Assembly: GCF_003428165.1 (NCBI RefSeq)
Contig: NZ_QLIQ01000008.1
Coordinates: forward strand, 34,457 to 98,456
DNA: 64,000 bases
Direction: 5' to 3'
Origin: Cysteiniphilum litorale
GTDB taxonomy: Bacteria; Pseudomonadota; Gammaproteobacteria; Francisellales; Francisellaceae
The position numbers and the translations under genes were made by a program. Positions 35,893 to 43,605 of the stretch are shown here, one piece after another. Below the pieces are notes generated by a model, which ran no database searches, was not told the DNA's origin, and was given only the letters and a program-made list of their open reading frames with translations. The first letter of the stretch is position 1. Each line of letters starts with the position of its first letter.

Positions 35893-37155
35893 ATGTCATT
35901 TTACTGTCCTGACACTAAAACACATTGGACAACCTGTATCTGCTTAACTGACCTGATGGCATTTTTTCCATCATGTGAGCAGGTTGATTTTCCAGAATTG
36001 CGCGGATGTCCTGTGGCGGTGACTAATGGTGATAAAGGGACAACGATCATATCTTCAAGCTATGAAGCGCGCGAGTACGGTATTAAAACAGGCATGAAAA
36101 TGTCTGAAGCACTAAAGCTTTGCCCGCAATTGATAAAACGTCCATCAAGACCGGATCGCTATGCTGAGGTCTCTGGTAATATCATGCGAGCATTAATGGA
36201 GATTACACCAGACATCAGTGTTTACAGTATTGATGAATGCTACATTGATTTAATGCCTGTTTTAAAGCTCTATGGCTCAGTTAAAATTATTGCTGATAAG
36301 ATCAGAAAGGCCGTGTTTGAGGCAAGTGGTGGCATTCGTTGTTCTATTGGTATTACCGAAGGTCAGCTAACAGCAAAATATTGTGCCAGGAATAAAGGCG
36401 AAACGACCATTGTGCCACCCGATCAAATCAAGTCATATATTGGTAGAGCGCCTATCGGTGATATATGTGGCATTGGGAAGAATATTGAGCGGTACTTAAA
36501 TCAATATGGGATATTGAAATGTGCTGATATTGAACGGTTTCCGATGTCAATATTATCCAATAGATTTGGTGATATTGGACGCAGGCTGTATTCGGTGTGT
36601 CTAGGGCATGATCCATTACCCATAGACACAACAGACAAAGATCATAAATCCATGGGTCACGGCAAAGTGACTGCTGGTGAAAATGATCGTGATGTCATTC
36701 GTGGAATTATGCGCCAGTTAGTTGAGCGGTTAACACGCAGGATGCGTCATCATAAAGTGGTCAGTGATTTATTTTTCATTGGGTTTAAAACAGCAAAAGG
36801 TTGGGTAGGGCATAAATATAAGGTTCAACCTGCAACAAACAGTACTAGCGTAATATGGTCATATGTACAAACCCATTTCAAAAATTGGCATTATGAAGCG
36901 CTTTATCAGGTACAGATTACGGCATTATCGTTGCAGTCTAGTGAAGTCAAACAACTTGATTTATTTGAAGACCTGCTTGCCCCTGATCCAAGCGTTACCA
37001 AACATGATAAATTAGATGATGTTAAAGATTTGGTGAACGATAAATTTGGCAAGCATACCCTGCGAAGTGCAGCAGAGCTTTTGGCTGATAAAGCAAATAT
37101 GGTGCCAGTCATAGCTTTTAATTTTGATGCTACGGGTAAGAAAAACAGTCTTTGA
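35893..37155 (+). CDS. umuC: Y-family DNA polymerase (UmuC-like)
   Basis: A 420-aa lesion-bypass polymerase. Catalytic site: Asp in LTDLMAFFPSCEQV and Asp-Glu in YSIDECYIDLMP; finger motif SSYEAREYGIKTGM; little-finger domain to about residue 345; C-terminal VKQLDLF resembles the QL(S)LF beta-clamp motif. Just upstream of lexA, suggesting an SOS unit on the element. Confidence 0.88.
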   Translation: MSFYCPDTKTHWTTCICLTDLMAFFPSCEQVDFPELRGCPVAVTNGDKGTTIISSSYEAREYGIKTGMKMSEALKLCPQLIKRPSRPDRYAEVSGNIMRALMEITPDISVYSIDECYIDLMPVLKLYGSVKIIADKIRKAVFEASGGIRCSIGITEGQLTAKYCARNKGETTIVPPDQIKSYIGRAPIGDICGIGKNIERYLNQYGILKCADIERFPMSILSNRFGDIGRRLYSVCLGHDPLPIDTTDKDHKSMGHGKVTAGENDRDVIRGIMRQLVERLTRRMRHHKVVSDLFFIGFKTAKGWVGHKYKVQPATNSTSVIWSYVQTHFKNWHYEALYQVQITALSLQSSEVKQLDLFEDLLAPDPSVTKHDKLDDVKDLVNDKFGKHTLRSAAELLADKANMVPVIAFNFDATGKKNSL

Positions 37156-37180
37156 TAGCAAAAATCAATTAAGTTTAAAA

Positions 37181-37230
37181 AAATAGAACAAAATAGAAAA
37201 TAAATCTTGATTTAAAACTAAAATAGAACA
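37181..37230 (+). promoter_or_regulatory. Direct repeats upstream of lexA
   Basis: AAATAGAACA at 37181-37190 and again at 37221-37230, with AAATAGAAAA at 37191-37200. Direct-repeat GAAC elements recall some non-E. coli LexA operators. Likely autoregulatory site for the lexA-SRAP unit. Confidence 0.4.
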
Positions 37231-37271
37231 TAATAAGCAATATGAAATCAAATTAGTCAAAGGTGCTGATT

Positions 37272-37871
37272 ATGCTTACTGATAAAGAACAGCAGGTGCT
37301 TGATGCAATAGACAAGTATCAACGGGAGAATAAATGCTCTCCAACCTTTGAAGATGTTGCTGTTTTACTGGGACTGAAGTCCAAAAGTACAGCGCATTAC
37401 CATATTAAAAGCTTGAAGGAGAAAGGATATATCCATATCCCAGAAGGTAGACGCAAATATATTGAAATCGTTAAAGGTGTTAATGATTTTAACATTCCGT
37501 TAGTGGGTACTATTGCTGCGGGATTACCATTGGATGCATATGAGGTAATAGAGTCCGTAGATTTATCAGCAATGGTGAGTGTTAAAGATCGATACTTACT
37601 AAAAATATCTGGTGAGTCGATGAAAGATAGTGGCATTATGGATGGTGACCTGGTGCTTATCCAAAAACAGCAGCTTGCGCGTGATGGTCAGATCGTGGTT
37701 GCATTAGTGGATGAGAAAGAAGCGACACTAAAAGAGTTCAGAATGCAAAATAGCACCTCAGTTGCTTTAATCCCACATAATGATGCGATGCAACCAATGG
37801 TTTATCCTGCCAGCCGTGTTACGATACAAGGCGTTTATCTTGGGTTGCGACTTGATCGCAATTATCTTTGA
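37272..37871 (+). CDS. lexA: LexA-type SOS repressor
   Basis: 199 aa from the ATG at 37272 (AGGTG 6 bases before; the in-frame GTG at 37263 overlaps that signal). N-terminal winged helix (SPTFEDVAVLLGLKSKSTAHYHIKSLKEKGYI), Ala-Gly cleavage site in TIAAGLPLDA, catalytic Ser in SGESMKDSGI and Lys in DEKEATLKEF. A full self-cleaving LexA, not a UmuD. Confidence 0.9.
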   Translation: MLTDKEQQVLDAIDKYQRENKCSPTFEDVAVLLGLKSKSTAHYHIKSLKEKGYIHIPEGRRKYIEIVKGVNDFNIPLVGTIAAGLPLDAYEVIESVDLSAMVSVKDRYLLKISGESMKDSGIMDGDLVLIQKQQLARDGQIVVALVDEKEATLKEFRMQNSTSVALIPHNDAMQPMVYPASRVTIQGVYLGLRLDRNYL

Positions 37872-38287
37872 TGTGTGGTGGCGCTATGTATATCAGGGAT
37901 GAAGAAATACAAAAGGTTTATTTTCCTAACCCTAAGGCATTGTTACCCGTCCTAAAAAGAGATGATAGCCTTGTTTATCTGCCATGGGGTAGACGTGAAA
38001 AACAAGCGGGACACCTTCCATTAGGTGGTTGGGCACAGTATGAAAGTTTAAAAAAAGGTATCTGGGATAAGTATTTTCCAAGACACGTAAAAATTATGGT
38101 CAATGAGTTTATGGAGCGTGATAAAGCCACTGGTCAGACAAGTTGGTTTAGCGTTACAAAAGGTAGTTATATCCATGGGATTATTGCTCATTTGCAGGAT
38201 GAAACACGTTTATATGTGGTAACAATTCCAGCGCATGATAAAGACATTCATGACAGATGGCCGAGGATTATTGTAAACACAAGATAG
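37871..38287 (+). CDS. Short SRAP-like (YedK/HMCES) protein
   Basis: 138 aa. Starting at the ATG overlapping the lexA stop (TGATG) gives M-C-G-G, placing Cys at residue 2 as in SRAP proteins, which bond covalently to abasic sites after Met removal. Further matches: NEFME (about residue 78, like the catalytic GFYEW Glu), and TIPAHDKDIHDRWPRIIV near the end (like the TxxA..IHxRMPVIL His). It is shorter than usual SRAP proteins (about 200 aa), lacking middle segments. Sits in an umuC-lexA-SRAP SOS set. Confidence 0.75.
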   Translation: MCGGAMYIRDEEIQKVYFPNPKALLPVLKRDDSLVYLPWGRREKQAGHLPLGGWAQYESLKKGIWDKYFPRHVKIMVNEFMERDKATGQTSWFSVTKGSYIHGIIAHLQDETRLYVVTIPAHDKDIHDRWPRIIVNTR

Positions 38288-38478
38288 AAAGTAAAATCAT
38301 AGAAAATCAAGCAATAAATTTGAGAAAAATTTAAAGGTTTCAAAGCCAGATAGTAGCGTGATATTTTTATCACATCTCCCCTCCCTTCCCTTGTACTGTC
38401 TGGCTTTGAATGCACATTTAGTGCTTTGAAAATCACGTGCTAAGATAGTGTGGTGTTAAACGGAAAGTGGAGAAAACA

Positions 38479-38766
38479 ATGATGAACAGTCAGCGTATTT
38501 TGACATTTTTAAACGCTAATCCCAGTATATTTTACTGGCACATTAGTGAGTTTGAAGCAATTGAGAATGGAGTTCAGGCTAGTGCCTGTAATAACCACCG
38601 ATTAAAAATCATCTTTAAAATAGGTGAGGGCTTCCAGATAACACTTACACATAAAGGTAAATTCAGAACAAAGATGGTAAAGTGCATTAAAAAAGTCACG
38701 CCATTTGATTTACACGATGTCATTACCAATGTCTCAGCATTAATTCGCCAACCCAATGCTGCATGA
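38479..38766 (+). CDS. Hypothetical protein, 95 aa
   Basis: Starts at ATG 38479 with GGAG 6 bases before. Small basic beta-rich protein (HRLKIIFKIGEGFQITLTHKGKF); no family recognised. Confidence 0.5.
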   Translation: MMNSQRILTFLNANPSIFYWHISEFEAIENGVQASACNNHRLKIIFKIGEGFQITLTHKGKFRTKMVKCIKKVTPFDLHDVITNVSALIRQPNAA

Positions 38767-38776
38767 GGTAATTGCT

Positions 38777-38887
38777 ATGATGTATACAATAAATATTATG
38801 AAACTGCTGATGAGGAGGATTTATGCAGAACACTACTATTATCAACGCCGTCAGAAGCTTCGTGAACGACTATACCAGTGTATTTAA
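38777..38887 (+). CDS. Possible 36-aa leader peptide
   Basis: ATG at 38777 with GAGGT 6-7 bases before, ending TAA at 38887 inside the next gene. The peptide is basic and Tyr/Arg-rich. Could couple translation of the overlapping gene at 38823, which has its own AGGAGG. Confidence 0.3.
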   Translation: MMYTINIMKLLMRRIYAEHYYYQRRQKLRERLYQCI

Positions 38888-39068
38888 AAGTGGGTTACGC
38901 ATGGATAAGTTGCATCAAAAAAACCACAGTCAAAGTGACTTTGAACAAGTTCTATCAAAAACAGAAAAGTTGCTAGAAGCGCAAATTATGCTGGAAGCAG
39001 GCATTCCTTTATCCGTTATTGCTAAAACATTAGACCTTAAAATCAGTGAGATTCTTGGGCACCAATAG
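38823..39068 (+). CDS. Hypothetical protein, 81 aa
   Basis: Perfect AGGAGG before the ATG. The C-terminus (LEAGIPLSVIAKTLDLKISEIL) looks like a helix-turn-helix of small DNA-binding proteins. Function unknown. Confidence 0.5.
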   Translation: MQNTTIINAVRSFVNDYTSVFKSGLRMDKLHQKNHSQSDFEQVLSKTEKLLEAQIMLEAGIPLSVIAKTLDLKISEILGHQ

Positions 39069-39083
39069 TGTTGGTATCATGAA

Positions 39084-39542
39084 TCACTTGCGATTTTTCA
39101 CATAGGTATTTAAATCACAAATTTCCATATGTGGTAAGTCTGGATGTGTTTTTTTAAACATTAAGCTCTCGTATAGCGATTGGCTTTCTGGCGTGGCAAT
39201 AAGACTTAAATGTTTAAATTTACGGAAATCGTTAACTTCAAGCATGATGTTAAGCATCAATCTAGCAATACCATTTCCTCTGTAATCTTGATCAACGTAT
39301 ACATCACAGATATAAGCATACGTACAGTAATCTGTAATCGCTCTGCTAAAGCCAATTTGTTCATTATTCTCGTTAAATGCAGAGACACAGAATGATGACT
39401 TTATCATCTTTTCAACTGTTGAAACGGGTATAGCTTTACTCCAAGAGCATTCACAAAGCCAGAACTGAACTTTTTTTACATCAACATCATTGTGATCGCT
39501 TGAGAATGTGAAATTGCAATTATCCTTTTTTGCTATACTCAT
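39084..39542 (-). CDS. GNAT-family N-acetyltransferase
   Basis: 152 aa from the Met at 39542 (AGGGGA 5 bases before), overlapping the VUT gene by 23 bases. Acetyl-CoA motif VDQDYRGNGIARLMLN (Q/RxxGxG/A) with preceding strand AYICDVYV. Substrate unknown. Confidence 0.8.
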   Translation of the reverse strand: MSIAKKDNCNFTFSSDHNDVDVKKVQFWLCECSWSKAIPVSTVEKMIKSSFCVSAFNENNEQIGFSRAITDYCTYAYICDVYVDQDYRGNGIARLMLNIMLEVNDFRKFKHLSLIATPESQSLYESLMFKKTHPDLPHMEICDLNTYVKNRK

Positions 39543-40266
39543 TTGATTCCCCTGCATAATCAATATTGGTTGAGAAAACGGAGAAATTTGTTTTTCGATC
39601 ATACCTATCCATTTGCTCAAATTGTTTAATTTTCTTAGTGAGTGGAATAGAGAAGCTTAAGCCAATAAGTTCAATGCCGACCTTAACCAACCACATGACA
39701 ATAAGCAAAGACCATAAGTCTTTGTAACTAAACAAAGTAATAAATGCTATGTGCGAGAAAATAAATGAATCCAAAAAGGCAGCGACAAAGGTTGAGCCAA
39801 CGAATCTGCCCGCCATAAATTTACCTTTCATGAGAATTTTGAGCTTTGCCATAATAAATGAGTTCATTGGTTCGGCTATCCAATAGCTAATAAAACCCGC
39901 AATAATAAATAGCATATTGAGCGAAAACACCTGATCAAACATAGCGTTTTGATCTGCTGCAAAAGCGGGGCTACCAGATTCCTTAACTAAAAAACCATAG
40001 GCAAAAAAGAATATGCTAAATAAAAACCCAAACCATATGCTTTTTCTTGCGTATTTATAGCCATAAACCTCAGTAATAATGTCACTCATTAAGAAGGTTA
40101 ATGGGAAAATTATGGTACCAGCATCAGTGGATATGCCAAAAAACTCGACGATTCTAGGATTAAACCAATTGGCAAGCAATATGACAATGACGTAAATCAT
40201 CATAAACAGCCATAATAACTTAAAGTTATTTACTCCGGATATCAGGTTAACAAAAAAATTACGCAT
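39520..40266 (-). CDS. VUT/YhhQ-family vitamin (queuosine precursor) transporter
   Basis: A 248-aa membrane protein with about six helices and the family signature FPLTFLMSDIITEVYGYKYARK near residue 55. Related E. coli YhhQ imports preQ0/preQ1. GGGGAG precedes the ATG. In an operon after the XRE-type regulator. Confidence 0.85.
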   Translation of the reverse strand: MRNFFVNLISGVNNFKLLWLFMMIYVIVILLANWFNPRIVEFFGISTDAGTIIFPLTFLMSDIITEVYGYKYARKSIWFGFLFSIFFFAYGFLVKESGSPAFAADQNAMFDQVFSLNMLFIIAGFISYWIAEPMNSFIMAKLKILMKGKFMAGRFVGSTFVAAFLDSFIFSHIAFITLFSYKDLWSLLIVMWLVKVGIELIGLSFSIPLTKKIKQFEQMDRYDRKTNFSVFSTNIDYAGESNEYSKKG

Positions 40267-40453
40267 TAAATTTCTCCCCTCTTATATACATGGATATAGT
40301 TTCTTTGATTAATTTTTGTGATTTTAAATCAAAATAAGCTAATAGTTCTTTTGAGTAATCCTGTGTGTGGACAATGCGACAATATTCCTCACGGTAATAC
40401 AGCTTAAATCCATTTTCTGTCGGTATTATATCTTCAATGATATATCCACTCAT
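40259..40453 (-). CDS. Hypothetical protein, 64 aa
   Basis: Starts at the Met at 40453 (GGAG 8 bases before), 14 bases after the XRE gene stop, and overlaps the VUT gene start by 8 bases. Small soluble protein, no family recognised. Confidence 0.5.
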   Translation of the reverse strand: MSGYIIEDIIPTENGFKLYYREEYCRIVHTQDYSKELLAYFDLKSQKLIKETISMYIRGEKFNA

Positions 40454-40467
40454 TGCTAAAGCTCCAT

Positions 40468-41052
40468 CTAACCAAACACAACATCGACAACCCCGCCTTT
40501 TATTGATGATTGAGTGCAAACAATGCGCTCTTTTGTGAAAATATCTATGTAGTTATTGTCAGACTTTGTGACAATATGGAATTTGCCTTTGCTACAGGCA
40601 AGATAGTTACCAGAGTCTTTGTAATTTGGATTAACAATAACGATCTCATCTTTACTTAAAACATTATATGGACTGTCTTCGATCCGGTATGCAATAAGGT
40701 GATCAATGGAAGAATTTGCTTTAACTCTGCACATCTGGATATGCAGCGTATCCCCATCAATATTTAAGACATTAATTGGTATTACGATATGCTCTTCTTG
40801 TTTTTCATCTAATTCAAGAAAATCCGTATAACTTAAAAGGTAGCCTTCCTCTTTAAAGTATTGTATCACTTTTGCCAGCACTGAAATGGTTGGCTCGTGT
40901 GACTTCCCATTCAGTAAATCATAAAAGCGTTTTCTTGATATGCCCATATGTGAGCAAGCCTTTGCAATATTAAAGCGCTCGCCATCTTTATTTTCTTTGA
41001 ATAGCAAGGCATCACTTAAAAGCTGCGATGTTTTAATTGCATCATATTTCAT
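40468..41052 (-). CDS. XRE-type regulator with S24-like C-terminus
   Basis: A 194-aa protein. N-terminal helix-turn-helix (NIAKACSHMGISRKRFYDLLNG), C-terminal LexA/CI-like domain (VLSKDEIVIVNPNYKDSGNYLACSKGKFHIV) without a visible catalytic dyad. Heads the operon with VUT and GNAT genes; a promoter with an overlapping palindrome lies at 41097-41143. Confidence 0.7.
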   Translation of the reverse strand: MKYDAIKTSQLLSDALLFKENKDGERFNIAKACSHMGISRKRFYDLLNGKSHEPTISVLAKVIQYFKEEGYLLSYTDFLELDEKQEEHIVIPINVLNIDGDTLHIQMCRVKANSSIDHLIAYRIEDSPYNVLSKDEIVIVNPNYKDSGNYLACSKGKFHIVTKSDNNYIDIFTKERIVCTQSSIKGGVVDVVFG

Positions 41053-41096
41053 TTTTTACCATGCCCTTGTTGACTTAGTTATTTTACGCCTTTATA

Positions 41097-41143
41097 GTGT
41101 GCGTATATGCACACATTATACCAATGAATAACTTAAGTGTAAA
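41097..41143 (-). promoter_or_regulatory. Promoter plus operator of XRE gene
   Basis: Minus strand TTTACA (41138-41143), 17-base spacer, TATAAT (41115-41120). GTGTGC-N6-GCACAC (41097-41114) abuts the -10, over the predicted start: a classic repressor site, probably for the XRE protein itself. Confidence 0.65.
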
Positions 41144-41255
41144 GGCGGGGGCAGGCGGGTGGCTAATCTTACAGTGGGGACTGGGAAATAGGTTAGCTCA
41201 CCGCCAAATGAAATCATACCATAAATTATATGGATGAAAAGTGTTGGAGTACAAC

Positions 41256-41657
41256 ATGCTACATGAAGCAAACAATCTGGCAAATATGTTACGTGAACGA
41301 TTGACTAATTATGATGCTATCGTGGTTGGTGAAGATAAGCAAATATATATTTCTGGGATTGTGCCGGTTATACATACTGCCAATGTTAAGTATATGCTAC
41401 CGATTTATATTGCACAGACGACAATTGAACTTGCAAAACTTAAGATCAAATTAGATAAATTAGGTTTGAGAGTGATTTATATTTTAGACAATAAGTATGA
41501 TATTGAGCAAAACGAACCCACTGGTCAGGAACTCATTAAGCTATGGCACATTGAGAATGACAGTGTGTTAGTGACATCTAGCTATATCGATATTGCTCAA
41601 CAAAACCCACCGTATCCAGTTTTTGATAAATTTATGCCATTATTTGATATTGTTTAA
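41256..41657 (+). CDS. Hypothetical protein, paralog B
   Basis: 133 aa from the ATG at 41256 (GGAG 6 bases before; the GTG at 41241 lies before that signal). Paralog of 34037-34441 along its whole length (YDAIVVGEDK, MLPIYIAQTT, VIYILDN, PTGQELIKLWHIENDSVL, YPVFDK). Two diverged copies 7 kb apart point to an old duplication and a retained function. Confidence 0.6.
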   Translation: MLHEANNLANMLRERLTNYDAIVVGEDKQIYISGIVPVIHTANVKYMLPIYIAQTTIELAKLKIKLDKLGLRVIYILDNKYDIEQNEPTGQELIKLWHIENDSVLVTSSYIDIAQQNPPYPVFDKFMPLFDIV

Positions 41658-41673
41658 GATGACCAAGAAGATA

Positions 41674-41720
41674 TATGGTTTTGGCTTTATTTATTATTTA
41701 CTTTCAGAGCCATAACCATA
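41674..41720. repeat. Imperfect inverted repeat after paralog B
   Basis: TATGGTTTTGGCTTT (41674-41688) pairs with AGAGCCATAACCATA (41706-41720) at 13 of 15 positions. No T-run follows; function unclear. Confidence 0.35.
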
Positions 41721-41905
41721 GCAGACCTAGTCAAATCCCAGTTCATTCACATCAATCGTTACGAAAAAATCCTCATATAAATTATAGTTGATTTTTGATT
41801 ATACATATAAATGAACGGTAGGCTATTACTTAAGCTTACTGTTGATTTACCTTTATGTCCAAAAATAATAAGCATGAAAATAAGTGATATTCTTGGAAGA
41901 TAGGT

Positions 41906-42742
41906 TTAGTGGCGGTTTTGTCTGAAGTGAGTTGGCCACATGGGTGATATACTATTAATAATCTGGCTTCGCTCACGTTCTGGTAGTTTTTCAAATAATT
42001 TTAACCCCGTTCTTTCCTGAACTTCTTTGAGTGATACACGATATTTGGCAATATCTTTTTTGTTTACTCTGGCATTAGGCATAATAAATGCAATGACTTT
42101 ATCACCTTTGATTTTCTCTGGGGCATAGATGACTTTGAAAAAGTAATCAGGGACTGCAACCTTATTGTTACCGATGGTTTTATGAACTTTACCTTTTTTA
42201 AATACTGGACCATCAAACACCCAGAGTGATTTATAAAGATTAGCCCATGAACGAACATCTTTTTCAAGCTGTGCCCAGCCAATACGATTAAGTTCTGGTT
42301 TTTGCGGACTCATGTTGCTGAGTAGAAATGACTGCGAAGCACTCGTCTCATTAAAGTCCATTGCCGCATAAGGAGCAAGATGCCCTCTATCGTAGCCACT
42401 GTTTTTATAATCCGAAAGTTGTGCTTGATACCGGACGGGTACTGCCGGATCTGGTCTGAAATCATCATGCCGCTTAATTGTTTGTTTAACAGATTTCCCA
42501 GTTAAATGATATGCAACCCAAACGGGTTGCCTAGTAGTATAACTGTATCCGACAATATAACCGTCACGGCACAGATACTGATCGGTTTTCGCAATATCAT
42601 ATATGTTGGTGGATATAGGGTTTCCATACTTCAGAAAACTTTGACATTTTATTTCAGTGGCCGGTGGGGCGGCTGTCATTGCAGACGCACTGCCTGAAAT
42701 AAGTGCGCCAAGAAGTGCAAATGCAGTTATGAATTTAGCCAT
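41906..42742 (-). CDS. DNA/RNA non-specific endonuclease, exported
   Basis: 278 aa from the Met at 42742, which gives a good signal peptide (AKFITAFALLGALISGSASA). The beta-beta-alpha-Me DRGH motif is present (YDRGHLAPYAAM), with the following SNMSPQKPELNRIGWAQLE containing the Asn that binds Mg. NucA/EndA family: cuts single- and double-stranded nucleic acid outside the cytosol. An ATG 15 codons upstream is possible. Confidence 0.85.
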   Translation of the reverse strand: MAKFITAFALLGALISGSASAMTAAPPATEIKCQSFLKYGNPISTNIYDIAKTDQYLCRDGYIVGYSYTTRQPVWVAYHLTGKSVKQTIKRHDDFRPDPAVPVRYQAQLSDYKNSGYDRGHLAPYAAMDFNETSASQSFLLSNMSPQKPELNRIGWAQLEKDVRSWANLYKSLWVFDGPVFKKGKVHKTIGNNKVAVPDYFFKVIYAPEKIKGDKVIAFIMPNARVNKKDIAKYRVSLKEVQERTGLKLFEKLPERERSQIINSISPMWPTHFRQNRH

Positions 42743-42869
42743 CAAAAGTTTAGCTCTTGTCAGATTGAGGTAACTGCATACTATCATATTAAAGCATGTT
42801 TTTATCTGCTAGTTTTATGTCATATACAGGTTTGTTACTTATCAGCTTATGCTGAGAATGATGAGAATA

Positions 42870-43148
42870 TTACGAATTGATTTTAGTATTACACTGTGAA
42901 GACTGGTGATTTTTTCTGATCAATGTAATTGCAATCTTAGTATATGCCCATAACAGGGCAAGACTACAGATAACTGCAACAATGTATCCTGTGGCTCGTC
43001 CAGCATCATCTGGAAAAACATGCATGGCATTAATTAATGCGCCAACGCCAGCCAGTATTAAAGCAAAAAGTATGACACTAATGATAAATGCAGCAATAAT
43101 ATAAAGCACAAACGTAAAGCCGCATTTTACAGGACAGCAGCGCATCAT
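42870..43148 (-). CDS. Small membrane protein, two helices
   Basis: 92 aa, with helices at FVLYIIAAFIISVILFALILAGVGALI and GYIVAVICSLALLWAYTKIAITLI. The start overlaps the HU stop (ATGA). No family recognised. Confidence 0.55.
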   Translation of the reverse strand: MMRCCPVKCGFTFVLYIIAAFIISVILFALILAGVGALINAMHVFPDDAGRATGYIVAVICSLALLWAYTKIAITLIRKNHQSSQCNTKINS

Positions 43149-43447
43149 TTGTTAACAGCATCTTTGAGTTTTTTGCCGGAGCTGAACTTAATGGCATTAG
43201 ATGCCTTAATTTTCATTTTTTCACCGGTTTTTGGATTACGACCCTCGCGTGCAGCTCTTTGTGATACACTGAATGAGCCATAGCCAACAAAATTTACACT
43301 GTCTCCATTTGCAAGTACATGTTCTAGTGACTGTAATACTGCATCAAGCGCTTTTGCTGAATCAGTCTTATTAAGACCTGATTTTTCACTGACAAGTGCT
43401 ACAAACTCATCTTTTTTATATGATTTGGATTCTGCTTTTTTAGACAT
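43145..43447 (-). CDS. HU/IHF-family DNA-binding protein
   Basis: A 100-aa HU-like protein. GRNPKTGEKMKIKAS is the DNA-minor-groove arm, and FVGYGSFSVSQRAAREGRNP leads into it. N-terminal extension of about 10 Lys/Ser residues (MSKKAESKSYKK). Architectural protein for the element or host. Confidence 0.9.
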   Translation of the reverse strand: MSKKAESKSYKKDEFVALVSEKSGLNKTDSAKALDAVLQSLEHVLANGDSVNFVGYGSFSVSQRAAREGRNPKTGEKMKIKASNAIKFSSGKKLKDAVNK

Positions 43448-43561
43448 AACGATGTTTCTCCATTTTGTTCAACCTTTGTCAAAGTAGTGATAAACCACAG
43501 TAAATGCAATGATTGTTACTGCATTTATTGTCTTTATGGCGTGAAATGATTTTTTACAGGC

Positions 43562-43598
43562 AAAAAAAAGCCCATCATACTTGCGTAGAATGGGCTTA
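43562..43598 (-). terminator. Rho-independent terminator
   Basis: Minus strand: AAGCCCAT stem (43590-43597 paired with 43568-43575) followed by a run of T. Closes the 43.6-56.9 kb operon after the helicase stop at 43606. Confidence 0.8.
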
Positions 43599-43605
43599 AG
43601 AAAGG

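Noticed and set aside
37272..37871. UmuD in place of LexA
   Set aside because: It carries a complete N-terminal winged helix as well as the cleavage and Ser-Lys residues.
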